The notes beneath the pieces were generated by a model that worked only from the letters and a program-made list of their open reading frames with translations, was not told the origin of the DNA and did no database searches. Positions 50,763 through 61,020 of a stretch of DNA of 64,000 nt are shown here, piece after piece. The DNA is from a bacterium (GTDB lineage Bacteria; Bacteroidota; Bacteroidia; Bacteroidales; Muribaculaceae), in contig SFTJ01000002.1 of assembly GCA_004563195.1 (NCBI GenBank), forward strand, positions 48,449 to 112,448, in the 5' to 3' direction. Position numbers and translations under genes: made by a program. Positions within the stretch are counted from its first letter, which is position 1. Every line of letters starts with the position of its first letter.

Positions 50763-53318
50763 ATGAAGATTTGGGCAATTAATGCATTTATGGTTATGCT
50801 TATGACATTGATGGGCCTGCCTGCAGCCAAAGCTCAGGATAGTAATGTGGCTTACAAAGACAATCAGGTGCGGTTTACCGTAATATCCGACGGCACGGTG
50901 CGCATGGAGTATGCCCCCGACGGCGAGTTTACCGACAGCAAGTCGTTTGTGGCAGTAGTTCGCAACTATGCTCCGGTCAACTACCGGGTGAAGCAGGGTT
51001 CGTGGATTGAAATCACCACCTCGCTCATAAAACTTCGCTACAAGAAAGGGTCGGGAGCATTTACCGACAAGAATCTTGTCATCACCTCTGCCTCGAAGAA
51101 GAAAGACGTTTTTCAGTTTACCTGGAAGCCCAGCATGAAGCAGCAATACAATCTGAAAGGTACGTTTCGCACACTCGACGGCTACGATGGAGATGTGCGC
51201 ACCTTCGACACGCCTGAAGGAAAGAAAGGTGAACACATGGAGATAGAAGACGGCGTGATAGCCCGTGACGGATGGACACTCATCGACGATTCGAAGAGTC
51301 TGCTTTTCGATGGCGACCCTAAGTGGGAATGGGTGACCGAACGCAAGAACAGCAATGGTCAGGACTGGTACTTTATGGCTTATGGCACCGACTACAAGCG
51401 AGCCTTGAAGGACTATGCGAGCTTTGCCGGAAAGATGCCCTTGCCGCCACGCTATGCATTCGGCTACTGGTGGTCGCGCTACTGGCTCTACTCCGACAAG
51501 GAAGTGCGCAACCTTGCCAGAGACCTGCGCAACTATGGATTTCCACTCGATGTGCTCGTAATAGATATGGACTGGCACTATACCGAAGAGGGTCGCGGTG
51601 GATGGACCGGATGGACCTGGAACAAGGAACTCTTTCCCGACTATCGCCGCCTGCTGAAAGATTTGAACGACGACCACCTGAAGGTAACACTCAATCTTCA
51701 CCCCGCAGATGGTGTGGCTTACTATGAGGAGAAATATCCCGAAGTGGCGCGAGCTATGGGCGTGGATCCCGCCACCAAGCAACGCATCGAATGGTTGGGC
51801 AGCGACAAGAAGTTTATGACCACCATGTTTGATGTCATACTCAATCCGATGATGAACGACGGCGTGGATTTCTGGTGGCTCGACTGGCAGCAGCACATCT
51901 ATGACCGCAAACTCACCACGCTGAAGAACACCTGGTGGACCAGCCGCTGCTTCTTCACCAATATGCAGCAATACACCAAAAAGCGCCCCATGATTTATCA
52001 CCGTTGGAGCGGATTGGGCAATCACCGCTATCAAGTGGGTTTCTCGGGCGATGCCTGCATATCATGGGCTTCGCTTGACTTCCAGCCCTATTTCAACCAC
52101 ACAGCCTCTAATGTGCTCTATGGCTACTGGAGCCACGACCTCGGCGGACACATGCACGGCATCGACCGCATCGACCCCGAGATGTATACCCGCTGGATGC
52201 AGTTCGGCGCCGTGAGCCCGATTATGCGCACACACTCCACCAAGAATGCCAAGCTCAAGAAAGAGCCGTGGGTGTTCGACTACGACATTACCCTTACGCT
52301 TCGCAACACCGTGCGCCAGCGCTACACCATGGCACCCTATATCTACACCATGGCACGACGCGCCTACGATGATGCCATTGCGCTCTGCCGCCCTATGTAC
52401 TACGATTACCCTACAGCTCAGGAGGCATACGACTTCCGCAACGAGTATATGTTTGGCGACCAAATGATAGTGTCGCCCATCACCTCTCCCATGAAGGGAA
52501 GCTACTCCGTGCAAGTCACCTGGCTGCCTGAGGGAGAGTGGTTTGAACTTGCCACAGGTTCGCTGCTCCAAGGTGGTCAAACCGTAGAGCGCACCTATGC
52601 CATCGACGAATACCCCATTTTTGTGAAGGCAGGTTCGGTGCTTCCGTTCTATACCGATCGCGTGCAGAATCTCCAGCAGAACGACGAAGATGTGGTGGTG
52701 GCTGTATTCCCCGGAGCCCAAGGCGGAAGTTTCTCGATGTATGAGGACAATGGCGACGACCAGCAGTATGCCACTGAATATGCCACAACTGCGCTGACAA
52801 GTAGTGTGGAAGGGAATGAACTCACCGTGACCATCGGGGCTCGAAAAGGCAGCTATAAGAATATGCCGGCACAGCGTCGTTTCAGCGTGAAGGTCTATAA
52901 CCGCTTCCTGCCCATTTCGGCTACCGTTAACGGCAAGCCCGTGGAATGCAGTTATTGCGGAGACGATTTTGCAGTGATGGTAGATGTGCCCGAGGCCGAT
53001 TGCTCGGTAGAGAAAGTGGTGAAGCTCACCTTTGCCGATGTGCCCGAGAGTCTTGATGGCATGAAGGGCCGTGCTCATCGCTTGGCCAAGGAGATGGAAG
53101 CCATGAAGTATCGCGATGCCGGTGTGGTATTCCGTCAGCCCTTTGCTATACTGGGTAGCGTAAGCGAATCGCTCAGCTATGCCAAGGCAGCCGACCAGCC
53201 TGCGGTATTAAATCAATTTACAGCAAGCTACAAGCGTCTGCCTGAACTTCTCAAGGCGCAGAATCTCAACGAAGAGCAGACTGCTGCCTTCCTACAAGCC
53301 ATCGACTGGAAGGAGTGA
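50763..53318 (+). CDS. secreted glycoside hydrolase family 31 (alpha-glucosidase/xylosidase type)
   Basis: This 851-aa protein has a signal peptide (AFMVMLMTLMGLPAAKAQ), an N-terminal beta-sandwich and a GH31 barrel. In the barrel VLVIDMDWHYTEEG and GVDFWWLDWQQ (nucleophile Asp in WLDW, near 379) lead to VGFSGDACISWASLDFQPYF (acid/base region). A C-terminal beta domain and a helical extension (residues about 740-851) follow. GH31 enzymes remove alpha-linked glucose or xylose from oligosaccharides. It is the only gene of its unit; the opposite-strand GH32 gene follows. Confidence 0.85.
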   Translation: MKIWAINAFMVMLMTLMGLPAAKAQDSNVAYKDNQVRFTVISDGTVRMEYAPDGEFTDSKSFVAVVRNYAPVNYRVKQGSWIEITTSLIKLRYKKGSGAFTDKNLVITSASKKKDVFQFTWKPSMKQQYNLKGTFRTLDGYDGDVRTFDTPEGKKGEHMEIEDGVIARDGWTLIDDSKSLLFDGDPKWEWVTERKNSNGQDWYFMAYGTDYKRALKDYASFAGKMPLPPRYAFGYWWSRYWLYSDKEVRNLARDLRNYGFPLDVLVIDMDWHYTEEGRGGWTGWTWNKELFPDYRRLLKDLNDDHLKVTLNLHPADGVAYYEEKYPEVARAMGVDPATKQRIEWLGSDKKFMTTMFDVILNPMMNDGVDFWWLDWQQHIYDRKLTTLKNTWWTSRCFFTNMQQYTKKRPMIYHRWSGLGNHRYQVGFSGDACISWASLDFQPYFNHTASNVLYGYWSHDLGGHMHGIDRIDPEMYTRWMQFGAVSPIMRTHSTKNAKLKKEPWVFDYDITLTLRNTVRQRYTMAPYIYTMARRAYDDAIALCRPMYYDYPTAQEAYDFRNEYMFGDQMIVSPITSPMKGSYSVQVTWLPEGEWFELATGSLLQGGQTVERTYAIDEYPIFVKAGSVLPFYTDRVQNLQQNDEDVVVAVFPGAQGGSFSMYEDNGDDQQYATEYATTALTSSVEGNELTVTIGARKGSYKNMPAQRRFSVKVYNRFLPISATVNGKPVECSYCGDDFAVMVDVPEADCSVEKVVKLTFADVPESLDGMKGRAHRLAKEMEAMKYRDAGVVFRQPFAILGSVSESLSYAKAADQPAVLNQFTASYKRLPELLKAQNLNEEQTAAFLQAIDWKE

Positions 53319-53341
53319 AATATCAGTATCGCTGATAACTA

Positions 53342-53529
53342 TTCCTCCTCGAGGAGGATTTTATCAGATAATAGAGTAAAATATAACAAGGAGGTGCGGC
53401 CATTTCACTGCATCTCCTTATTTCTTGCCAAATGAGGGAAATCGCCATCCATAGCCGAGTGTTTTTAGATAATGAGCGGGCTTGTGGCGGAAAAAGAAAG
53501 CCCGAAGTCTGATTATACGAACTTCGGGC
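53342..53529. terminator. group of hairpins after the GH31 gene
   Basis: Three stems occur in this gap: TCCTCCTC/GAGGAGGA (53342-53357, a perfect palindrome followed by TTTTAT), GGAGGTGC/GCATCTCC (about 53391-53418) and GCCCGAAGT/ACTTCGGGC (53500-53508/53521-53529). The first two can end plus-strand transcription of GH31. No gene is visible in 53319-53650. Confidence 0.6.
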
Positions 53530-53650
53530 ATGGGGTTGCGTCCTGTAAAAGTTTAAGCGGACGCCAAATTATTATGAATACCTATTTGAAAGAACTCTAC
53601 TTATCAATGACGTGATTATAAAGCAAAATATTAATTATTTTAACGAAGTA

Positions 53651-55132
53651 TTATTCAAACCATATACTTTTCATAGGCCATGCGGTAAGATTCACTTTTG
53701 TTTTGCCGGTGAGTGAGAATATGCTTGCATTGGTCTGCTCGGGGGCAGCAAAAGTGAGCAGCGAGCAAACTGACTCACCTTGGTTGACAAATATCTCGAT
53801 GGTGGATTTGTCGACAAAAATATTGAGCGTTACCACCCCGTCGACGGGCTTCACTTTGTGGTGAGCAACGCGACTGAATTTCTCTATCTCGGCGTCGGAG
53901 GAGTGGGTGCGGTCGATGAGCAGCGTACCCGAAGCCGTGTCGTAGCTTACTGCCACCTTTCTGCCATTGGCCTCGCAGAGATGAAATCCTGCTACATCGT
54001 TGCCATTGACGTGGATTTCAGCTTGCAGTTCATAAGTATTATCCATCTTCGATACGGCAGGAAGAGGACAGATGCCGGGTTTGAGTCGGCGTGAAAAGGT
54101 GTATGGAGCACCTCTCAGCGATTTCAATGCTTCGCAAGGTGTCTGATAGAGTCGCAATCCCTGCGGAGTGGAGCGCAATGAGTATTCGCGAGGCAGCGAC
54201 CATATACCCTTGCCGTAGGTGGTGGGAGCCGGGTTGGCATAATCCCATGTGTTGACCCATCCTATGGTATAAACTTTATCGGGCGCATCGTCGTAGTTTT
54301 GGAATACGCGCGAGGCGTAATAGTCCAATCCCTCGTCGAGATAGAGTGGAGCAGCGTCAGGATGGTCGGGCACAAACCGAGAGCCATCGAAATCACCTAC
54401 AAAATATTGTTCGCGTGCCCAGTTGACCGACACTACCAGCACCCATTTCTTCACCTCAGGGTTTCCGTCGACGCACACCTGAAACAAGTCGGGGCACTCC
54501 CACGAGCGCTCTTGGTCGCCCATCGGCCCGAAATCGCTCATCCAAGTCCAGTGTTTCAAGTCGGCTGAGTGATAGAATGCCACCTTCTTTTCCAATGCTT
54601 TTGCCACTGCCATCACCCAGCGGTTGTTTTTCTCGTTGCGAATTACCGTAGGGTCGCGAAATTCAGTGCTCCAGATGTCGAGCACGGGATTCAAGTCGTA
54701 GTATTTGAATGTCAGTCCTTGGTCGATGCTGAACGCAATGGATTGCGATTGCTTTTTCGAAGTCTCATCGAAGGATGTAAATGCAGCGATAGGAGTGTTT
54801 TCGCCATATCCGGCAGTGTTTTTGCGGTCGATGACCACACTACCCGTGAAAGCGGCAATGCCTTTGGGCATATTAGTGATGGCGTGATTGTTCAGCTCCT
54901 TCCAGTGCACCAAATCGGCAGATTCGGCAGCGCCCCAGCAGTAAGCCAAGTATTTGCCATTGAATTTAATCAAGCCGCAAGGGTCGCCAATCCAGCGATG
55001 TGCAGGCGTATAATGATATTGAGGACGATATTTCTCGCGATAGAGTTCTTGCGAATCGCTATACTGCTCCTGCGACACAGCAGTGAGTGCCATCAGGAAC
55101 ATCAAGCAGTAAAGTGTAATATGTTTTTTCAT
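53651..55132 (-). CDS. glycoside hydrolase family 32 (fructan/sucrose hydrolase)
   Basis: I chose the ATG at 55132, which yields a signal peptide (MKKHITLYCLMFLMALTAVS); upstream codons are not protein-like. The 493-aa enzyme has HRWIGDPCGL near 45-54, the changed form of WMNDPNG with nucleophile Asp50, EFRDPTVI (transition-state Asp) and WECPDLF (acid/base Glu). The C-terminal beta-sandwich holds VDKSTIEIFVNQGE. GH32 cleaves fructans such as levan or inulin. No susCD pair is adjacent, so this is not a full polysaccharide locus within the window. Confidence 0.9.
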   Translation of the reverse strand: MKKHITLYCLMFLMALTAVSQEQYSDSQELYREKYRPQYHYTPAHRWIGDPCGLIKFNGKYLAYCWGAAESADLVHWKELNNHAITNMPKGIAAFTGSVVIDRKNTAGYGENTPIAAFTSFDETSKKQSQSIAFSIDQGLTFKYYDLNPVLDIWSTEFRDPTVIRNEKNNRWVMAVAKALEKKVAFYHSADLKHWTWMSDFGPMGDQERSWECPDLFQVCVDGNPEVKKWVLVVSVNWAREQYFVGDFDGSRFVPDHPDAAPLYLDEGLDYYASRVFQNYDDAPDKVYTIGWVNTWDYANPAPTTYGKGIWSLPREYSLRSTPQGLRLYQTPCEALKSLRGAPYTFSRRLKPGICPLPAVSKMDNTYELQAEIHVNGNDVAGFHLCEANGRKVAVSYDTASGTLLIDRTHSSDAEIEKFSRVAHHKVKPVDGVVTLNIFVDKSTIEIFVNQGESVCSLLTFAAPEQTNASIFSLTGKTKVNLTAWPMKSIWFE

Positions 55133-55560
55133 GATTCCGTTTTGTTGAGTGGTTTTGAATTTGTCGCAAATTAACTGCCAAGAGTGGAAACAACCTATAA
55201 TAAATGTTGCACATGCTATCACATTCCGTTCAATGACTGTTATGTGCTAACGAATGACCGGAAATTATCATTGAGCCGCAATTTGCACCTACTATATAAT
55301 AGGATACTTGCAGCCTTATGGTATCAAAAATAATTGTAGTAGGGCAGCACAATGGACGGTGTGGATGCGGCAGTGTTCCACGCGCTAAAATGCTTGCGGG
55401 TGGCACTTTTACGTGCTTTTTTTATGTTTCACGCACTGAGTTATTAACAAAAACGGCTACTTATCAACAATTTTGTGAAAAACTTGGTTAATCGTTCGTA
55501 ATTGCGAAAAAAATACAATTTCTTTGCAGTCGAAAAATATTTTTGAAAACGAAAGTATTT
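55133..55560. other. intergenic region before parA with DnaA-box-like and parS-like pieces
   Basis: The region contains TTATTAACA (near 55441) and TTATCAACA (near 55462), each one or two bases from the DnaA box TTATCCACA. It also contains TGTTTCACG (near 55424), the left half of a parS site. They are too few and imperfect to call an origin. I see no gene, and the promoter of parA should lie in the AT-rich end. Confidence 0.3.
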
Positions 55561-56337
55561 ATGGGAAAAATAATAGCAATAGCAAACCAAAAAGGCGGAG
55601 TGGGTAAGACCACAACATCGATTAACCTGGCAGCATCGCTTGCCACCAAGGGCAAGAAAGTGCTGCTCATCGATGCCGACCCACAAGCCAATGCCACATC
55701 AGGCCTGGGCATCGACCCAAAGAAAATCAACTCGTCGATTTATGAATGTTTGGTCGACGATTATCCTATGGCAAGCAGCCGCAACGCTACTTGTGTGGAT
55801 AAACTCGACCTCGTGGGCTCACGAATCGACCTCGTGGGAGCCGAACTCGAACTGGTGAACAAGAGCAATCGCGAACACGTGTTGAGCCGCTCCATCGAGC
55901 CCGTGCGCGACGAGTACGACTTTATCTTAATTGACTGCAGTCCGTCGTTAGGACTCATTACTGTGAACGCTCTCACCGCGGCCGACTCGGTGATAATACC
56001 CGTGCAAGCCGAGTATTTTGCACTCGAAGGCATTAGCAAACTGCTCAACACCATTCGCATTATCAAAGCCAAGCTCAATCCTACGATAGAGATTGAGGGC
56101 TTCCTGTTGACAATGTATGATGCTCGCCTTCGCCTTGCCAATCAGATTTACGAAGAACTCAAGACTCACTTCGGCGATATGGTGTTTACCACCGTCATTC
56201 CGCGCAACATACGCCTAAGCGAGGCGCCGAGCCACGGATTGCCTGCCATACTCTACGACCCCGAAAGTAAGGGTGCCACAAGCCACGTGTTGCTCGCTAA
56301 GGAAGTGATAGCCAAGAACCGCAATCGCAAAAAGTGA
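55561..56337 (+). CDS. parA: chromosome partitioning ATPase ParA/Soj
   Basis: I chose the ATG at 55561 (MGKIIAIANQKGG), because it begins the conserved domain; an ATG six codons upstream is possible. The 258-aa protein has the deviant Walker A KGGVGKTTTSINLAA, IDADPQANATSGLG, FILIDCSPSLGLITVNALTA and IPVQAEYFALEG. It is the chromosomal ParA that works with ParB to place the origin. parB follows 64 bp downstream. Confidence 0.97.
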   Translation: MGKIIAIANQKGGVGKTTTSINLAASLATKGKKVLLIDADPQANATSGLGIDPKKINSSIYECLVDDYPMASSRNATCVDKLDLVGSRIDLVGAELELVNKSNREHVLSRSIEPVRDEYDFILIDCSPSLGLITVNALTAADSVIIPVQAEYFALEGISKLLNTIRIIKAKLNPTIEIEGFLLTMYDARLRLANQIYEELKTHFGDMVFTTVIPRNIRLSEAPSHGLPAILYDPESKGATSHVLLAKEVIAKNRNRKK

Positions 56338-56401
56338 TCGGCAGGCGAGTGAGCCTATGAATAAAAAAGATAATATAAACGCTTAAAACACAGTAAAATA
56401 T

Positions 56402-57289
56402 ATGTCGATAAAACGAAATGCCTTGGGTCGCGGTCTCGACTCGCTCATCTCGATGGGCGAGGTGCAGACCAGCGGTTCGTCGGCAATCAACGAGATACCA
56501 ATATCGCAGATTTCGCCCAATCCCGAGCAGCCGCGCACCAATTTCGACGGCGATTCGCTCGAAGAACTTGCGATGAGCATACGCGAACTTGGCATCATAC
56601 AACCGCTCACACTGCGCAGCGTGGGTGTGGACAGTTATCAGATTATCTCGGGCGAACGCCGCTATAGAGCAGCTCGCTTGGCAGGCCTTGATTCGGTGCC
56701 CGCCTATGTGCGCACCGCCAACGATAGCGAAATCACCGAGATGGCGCTCATAGAGAACATACAGCGCGAGGACCTCAATGCCATAGAGATAGCCCTTACC
56801 TTCCGCAAGCTCATCGATCAGTACAAGCTCACGCAGGAGCGTCTGAGCGAGCGCATAGGCAAGAAGCGCACCACGATAGCCAACTTTCTGCGCTTGCTCA
56901 AACTGCCCGCCGAGGTGCAGATAGGTTTGCGCGACCGCAAGGTGGATATGGGCCACGCACGCGCACTTTTGTCGCTCGACAAGGCTCCGCTCCAGTTAAA
57001 ATTATATAACGAGATTATTAAAAAAGGTTTATCGGTTCGCCAGGTAGAAGCGATGGCAAAACAGCTTCAGGAGCGCGAAGCAGCTGCAGACGGCGATGCG
57101 CAAGTGCCTGAACGACAGAAACCTAATCGCGATTACGACATTCTCAAGAAGCATCTCAACAGTTCGTTTAAGACTCCGGTGAAGCTCTCGGTCGACGCTT
57201 CGGGTAAAGGAAAAATAACATTCTCGTTTAAGAATGATGAAGAACTTGAGAATTTAATTCGTATCTTTGACAAACTAAAAGTGGAATAA
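56402..57289 (+). CDS. parB: chromosome partitioning protein ParB
   Basis: The 295-aa protein has the CTPase/nuclease-like ParB domain with ISQISPNPEQPRTNFD near 35-50 and IISGERRYRAARLAGL near 80-95, then ALIENIQREDLNAIEIA. An HTH (RLSERIGKKRTTIANFLRLL) and a C-terminal dimerisation domain follow. It starts MSIKRNALGRGLDSLIS, the ParA-binding N-terminus. It binds parS and slides on DNA. Confidence 0.97.
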   Translation: MSIKRNALGRGLDSLISMGEVQTSGSSAINEIPISQISPNPEQPRTNFDGDSLEELAMSIRELGIIQPLTLRSVGVDSYQIISGERRYRAARLAGLDSVPAYVRTANDSEITEMALIENIQREDLNAIEIALTFRKLIDQYKLTQERLSERIGKKRTTIANFLRLLKLPAEVQIGLRDRKVDMGHARALLSLDKAPLQLKLYNEIIKKGLSVRQVEAMAKQLQEREAAADGDAQVPERQKPNRDYDILKKHLNSSFKTPVKLSVDASGKGKITFSFKNDEELENLIRIFDKLKVE

Positions 57290-57371
57290 AAGCGGAGAGG
57301 AAGGCATCGACCAAAGGTGCTTTCCTCGCCGAAGTGTTGATGTAATAAACTATAAGACGATTACGGCTATA

Positions 57372-58280
57372 GTGACTGACATAGTGAATAAGCGGCGCAT
57401 AGTGTGCAGTGTGGCAATAATGCTGCTCTGCGCCTTTATGCACTTTGGCGAAGCCTCGGCTCAAGATGTGAAAGTGGAGCAGAAAGGCGCCGCCGAAGGC
57501 ACAATGGTGCAGCAGGGCGGCAATAGCGGCGTGCAAGCACCACCTGTGGGCCTCGGCGAGCCGAAGTCCGACCGCGTGAATCGCCGCAAGCGCACCCGCA
57601 TCACCTCCGATGAGCCGCAGAGCAGCACCGGCGGCACCGCTGTGGTGGATATGAGCGGCGACACCGTGCATATAGCCGACATGGACAGCATACAGCGTAT
57701 GGCAGTGGAAGCCGAGTTGCTCGAGCGTCGCAAGCAAGAGATGCGCGACTCAGCCGAACTTGCCGATTATGGCAAGCAGAGAGTGATGAAAATCGACCCC
57801 AATCGTGCGCTATGGCTCTCGATGCTCTGTCCCGGACTGGGGCAAGTGTATAATCGCCGTTATTGGAAGCTGCCCATCGTGGTGGGCGGATTTGTGGGTA
57901 TGGGTTATGCAATATCGTGGAACAACAAGATGCTCAAGGACTACACCAAGGCGTATAGCGACATAATGGACAACGACCCCAACACCAAGAGCTATATGGA
58001 CTTCTATCCACCCACAGTGAGCGAGAGCGACATCGACCCCGAGTACCTCAAAAAGACGCTCAAAGCTAAAAAAGACTTTTTCCGCCGCAATCGCGACCTG
58101 TGCGTCATAGGCATTGCCGGCGTCTATTTGATATGTTTGGTCGATGCTTATGTCGATGCAGCGATGTCGAAATTCGATATCAGCGACGACCTCTCTATGA
58201 AAATCAAGCCCGCCCTCATCGACCACGGCAAGACCGGTAATTTGCCGAGCGTGGGAGTGGCGTGCGCATTTACTTTTTAG
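57372..58280 (+). CDS. DUF5683 domain protein
   Basis: This 302-aa protein has an N-terminal export helix (VCSVAIMLLCAFMHFGEASA), a long low-complexity stretch, then the DUF5683 domain at about 140-300. That domain has ALWLSMLCPGLGQVYNRRYW, LPIVVGGFVGMGYAISW and DLCVIGIAGVYLICLVDAYV as membrane-like segments. In Bacteroidetes this gene regularly lies between parB and a lytic transglycosylase, as here. Function unknown; a cell envelope role is suggested by neighbours. Confidence 0.8.
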   Translation: MTDIVNKRRIVCSVAIMLLCAFMHFGEASAQDVKVEQKGAAEGTMVQQGGNSGVQAPPVGLGEPKSDRVNRRKRTRITSDEPQSSTGGTAVVDMSGDTVHIADMDSIQRMAVEAELLERRKQEMRDSAELADYGKQRVMKIDPNRALWLSMLCPGLGQVYNRRYWKLPIVVGGFVGMGYAISWNNKMLKDYTKAYSDIMDNDPNTKSYMDFYPPTVSESDIDPEYLKKTLKAKKDFFRRNRDLCVIGIAGVYLICLVDAYVDAAMSKFDISDDLSMKIKPALIDHGKTGNLPSVGVACAFTF

Positions 58281-58288
58281 GGAATAAT

Positions 58289-60622
58289 ATGAAACGAATG
58301 ACTAAAATATTACGAGTATTGGCAATGTCGGCGATAGCCGTGGCAACAGTCACCGCCACTGCCAAGGAAAAAAGCGATGTTAACACCATCAAGGCTTCGA
58401 TTAGCGACAAATCGATAGTCTATCCCGAGAGTTTTGAGACCGATACCAAGGCAATGATGAATAATTGGTATCTGAAGAACTACACCGTGCTCGACACCTA
58501 TGTCGACAACACCGAGAACGTGCAGGTGAGCGATGATGTGTATATCACACGACTTCAAGCCATGCCCACCACCATAGAGATGCCGTTTAACTCGGTGGTG
58601 AAGAACTATATAGAGATGTACGTCAATCGCCGTCGCACCCTCGTGGAGGAGATGCTCGGCATGAGTCTCTATTATATGCCCATCTTCGAGGACGCACTCG
58701 AGCGCCATGGTTTGCCGCTCGAACTGAAGTATCTGCCTGTGATAGAATCGGCCATCAATCCCGACGCCGTGTCGCGCGTGGGTGCTGCCGGATTGTGGCA
58801 ATTTATGGTGAGCACCGCCAAGGGCTTGGGCCTCGAAGTCAATTCGCTCGTAGATGAGCGCCGCGACCCGTACCGCTCGAGCGAGAAAGCCGCCGAATAT
58901 CTCAAGAATCTCTATAACATCTATCACGACTGGTCGCTTGCCATAGCAGCCTATAACTGCGGGCCCGGCAAGGTGAATCAGGCGTTGCGTCGTGCAGGAG
59001 CCGCCGAAGGCGAGATGCGCGACTTCTGGGAAATATATGAATATCTGCCTCGCGAAACTCGCGGCTATGTGCCTGCATTCATTGCAGCCAACTATGTGAT
59101 GACCTATTTCAAGAATCACAACATCAGTCCGAGTCTTGCCAAGAAGCCACTGCTCACCGACCGCGTGCGCGTGACCGACCGCATAGCATTCAAGCAAATC
59201 AGCGACGTGCTCAACATACCCATCGAGGAACTCCGCGTGCTCAATCCTCAATTCCGCCGCGACATAATCCCCGGCAACAATCACCCCTACGATTTGTGTC
59301 TGCCCATGCATCAAGTGGGTAGTTTCATAATGAGTGAGGACAGCATAAAGAGTTACACCAACGGAGTGACATTTCCGCGTGCAACGGTGGAACCCGGTGT
59401 GGCTCGCAACACCGATGATTCGGGCGTGGAAGGCGTAGACTTCAAGTACGAAACCCGCACCGTGACCAAGTGGCACAAGGTGCGCCGAGGCGAAACCCTT
59501 GCCAAGATAGCCGGCATGTATGGCGTCACCTCATCGAGCATCAAGAGTGCCAATGGATTGCGCTCGTCGAAACTCAAACGCGGCAAATCGCTCAAGATAG
59601 TCACCACCGAGCGCGTGAAAGTGCCTATTGAGACCGAAGAAGTGGCCGAAGACGAACTTTTGGCACAAAACGGCGAAGAAATGCCTGCCGAAGAGACTGC
59701 AGAGAACGTTGCCGAAGAGTCGACAACCCCCAAAACCACCTCATCTGCCTCCACTGCCAAGCACGACGGCATAGTGGTGAAGCACACTGTTGTGGCAGGC
59801 GAGACATTGCACTCATTAGCTAAAGCCAATGGCCTCACCGTGGACCAATTGAAGACAGCCAACCGACTTACCGACGACAACATACAGGTAGGAATGGTGC
59901 TCACCATCCCCGATCCGAGCTACCGACCCACACCACATGCCTCGGAAGTGGCTCAGAACCGAACCACCACTGCATCGCGCCCTGCCGTGCATGCCTCGGA
60001 AGTGCATAAACCGGCAGCAACTCATAATACCACAGCAACCCATAAGGCCGATGCACCAAAACAAGTGCAGCACGTGGTGAAACGCGGCGAAACACTCGCT
60101 CGCATTGCTCGTAACTATGGCGTGACCATCGACGACATCAAGGCTCTCAACGACATCGAAAACGATGTGGTGCAGCGCGGTCAGTTGATAATGATTCCGG
60201 TGTTGGAAAAGAAGAACCAAGCCGTGGAAAGCGAACCCGAAGAGACAAAAACCGCCAAGAAGGCTGAAGAAACCAATAGTCAGGCACAGGCCACCACCTA
60301 CAAGGTGCGCAAGGGCGATACGTTGGGCAAGATTGCTGACCGCTTTGGCACCACCATCGATGCCATTATGCAAGCCAACGATATGAAGGACAGCGAGATA
60401 ATGGTGGGTGAGACACTCAAAATAGGCGGCAACGGCAAGAACGGCTCGTCGAAGCGTAAGAGCAGCAGCGGCGGCACCACCACCTATAAGGTGCGCAGCG
60501 GCGACACCCTAGGAGCTATAGCAGCGCGCTACGGCACCACTGTGAACGCCATTAAGCGCGCTTCGGGCCTCAAGAGCGACCGTTTGAGCGTGGGACAGCG
60601 ACTCACCATCCCCACCAAATGA
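58289..60622 (+). CDS. mltD: membrane-bound lytic murein transglycosylase D-like with five LysM domains
   Basis: I chose the ATG at 58289, which gives a signal peptide (ILRVLAMSAIAVATVTATA). The 777-aa protein has a transglycosylase domain at about 100-250 with LKYLPVIESAINPDAVSR (catalytic Glu in VIES), VGAAGLWQFMVSTAKGLGL and AIAAYNCGPGKVNQAL. Five LysM modules follow, each starting like YKVRKGDTLGKIADRFGTT and separated by Ser/Thr/Ala-rich linkers. It cleaves peptidoglycan without hydrolysis. Five LysM is more than most MltD proteins. Confidence 0.92.
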   Translation: MKRMTKILRVLAMSAIAVATVTATAKEKSDVNTIKASISDKSIVYPESFETDTKAMMNNWYLKNYTVLDTYVDNTENVQVSDDVYITRLQAMPTTIEMPFNSVVKNYIEMYVNRRRTLVEEMLGMSLYYMPIFEDALERHGLPLELKYLPVIESAINPDAVSRVGAAGLWQFMVSTAKGLGLEVNSLVDERRDPYRSSEKAAEYLKNLYNIYHDWSLAIAAYNCGPGKVNQALRRAGAAEGEMRDFWEIYEYLPRETRGYVPAFIAANYVMTYFKNHNISPSLAKKPLLTDRVRVTDRIAFKQISDVLNIPIEELRVLNPQFRRDIIPGNNHPYDLCLPMHQVGSFIMSEDSIKSYTNGVTFPRATVEPGVARNTDDSGVEGVDFKYETRTVTKWHKVRRGETLAKIAGMYGVTSSSIKSANGLRSSKLKRGKSLKIVTTERVKVPIETEEVAEDELLAQNGEEMPAEETAENVAEESTTPKTTSSASTAKHDGIVVKHTVVAGETLHSLAKANGLTVDQLKTANRLTDDNIQVGMVLTIPDPSYRPTPHASEVAQNRTTTASRPAVHASEVHKPAATHNTTATHKADAPKQVQHVVKRGETLARIARNYGVTIDDIKALNDIENDVVQRGQLIMIPVLEKKNQAVESEPEETKTAKKAEETNSQAQATTYKVRKGDTLGKIADRFGTTIDAIMQANDMKDSEIMVGETLKIGGNGKNGSSKRKSSSGGTTTYKVRSGDTLGAIAARYGTTVNAIKRASGLKSDRLSVGQRLTIPTK

Positions 60623-60659
60623 TGAATAACAAAATAAAATTCTCAAACCATATACTGTT

Positions 60660-60899
60660 ATGACAGAGCAAGAACTAAACAACTGGTGGTGCGGACTCAC
60701 CCGTGGCCAAAAAGAAAGAATAGCGAGCAAAGCAGCTACCAAGCGTAGCGGCACGCCCACAGTGGTGGTGTATCCCGAATGCACCGAGTGGTGGAACAGC
60801 ATAGAACTCGACGTAAAGCAATGGCTTCACGACCACTGCACCGATAAGCACGGTTATCTGCTCGAGGAGTGGAGCGAAGGCAAGAGTTACAGCTATTAA
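60660..60899 (+). CDS. small conserved-looking protein
   Basis: This 79-aa acidic protein is rich in Trp (NNWWCGL, TEWWNSIE, VKQWLHDH). It has no signal peptide and no recognised family. It lies 37 bp after mltD and ends 121 bp before the FNT gene, on the same strand. The codon use looks like that of its neighbours, so it is probably a real gene. Confidence 0.6.
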   Translation: MTEQELNNWWCGLTRGQKERIASKAATKRSGTPTVVVYPECTEWWNSIELDVKQWLHDHCTDKHGYLLEEWSEGKSYSY

Positions 60900-61020
60900 T
60901 CCTGATTTACTTGCAGAATATTATAGCAAAACCCGATTATAGAGCGAGGCGTGGCAAGTCGCAATACCGACTACTAAGCCTCGCTTTCACGATTTTTTAT
61001 TTACCCCGATTGATAAGATA

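Noticed and set aside
50757..52034. 425-codon open frame opposite GH31
   Set aside because: The GH31 catalytic motifs lie on the plus strand and the antisense product has no domain.
55424..55470. replication origin or parS site before parA
   Set aside because: DnaA-box-like words are imperfect and few, and only half a parS is present, so an origin is not supported.
58310..59476. 388-codon open frame opposite mltD
   Set aside because: The transglycosylase and LysM domains on the plus strand are unmistakable; the opposite frame is an artefact.
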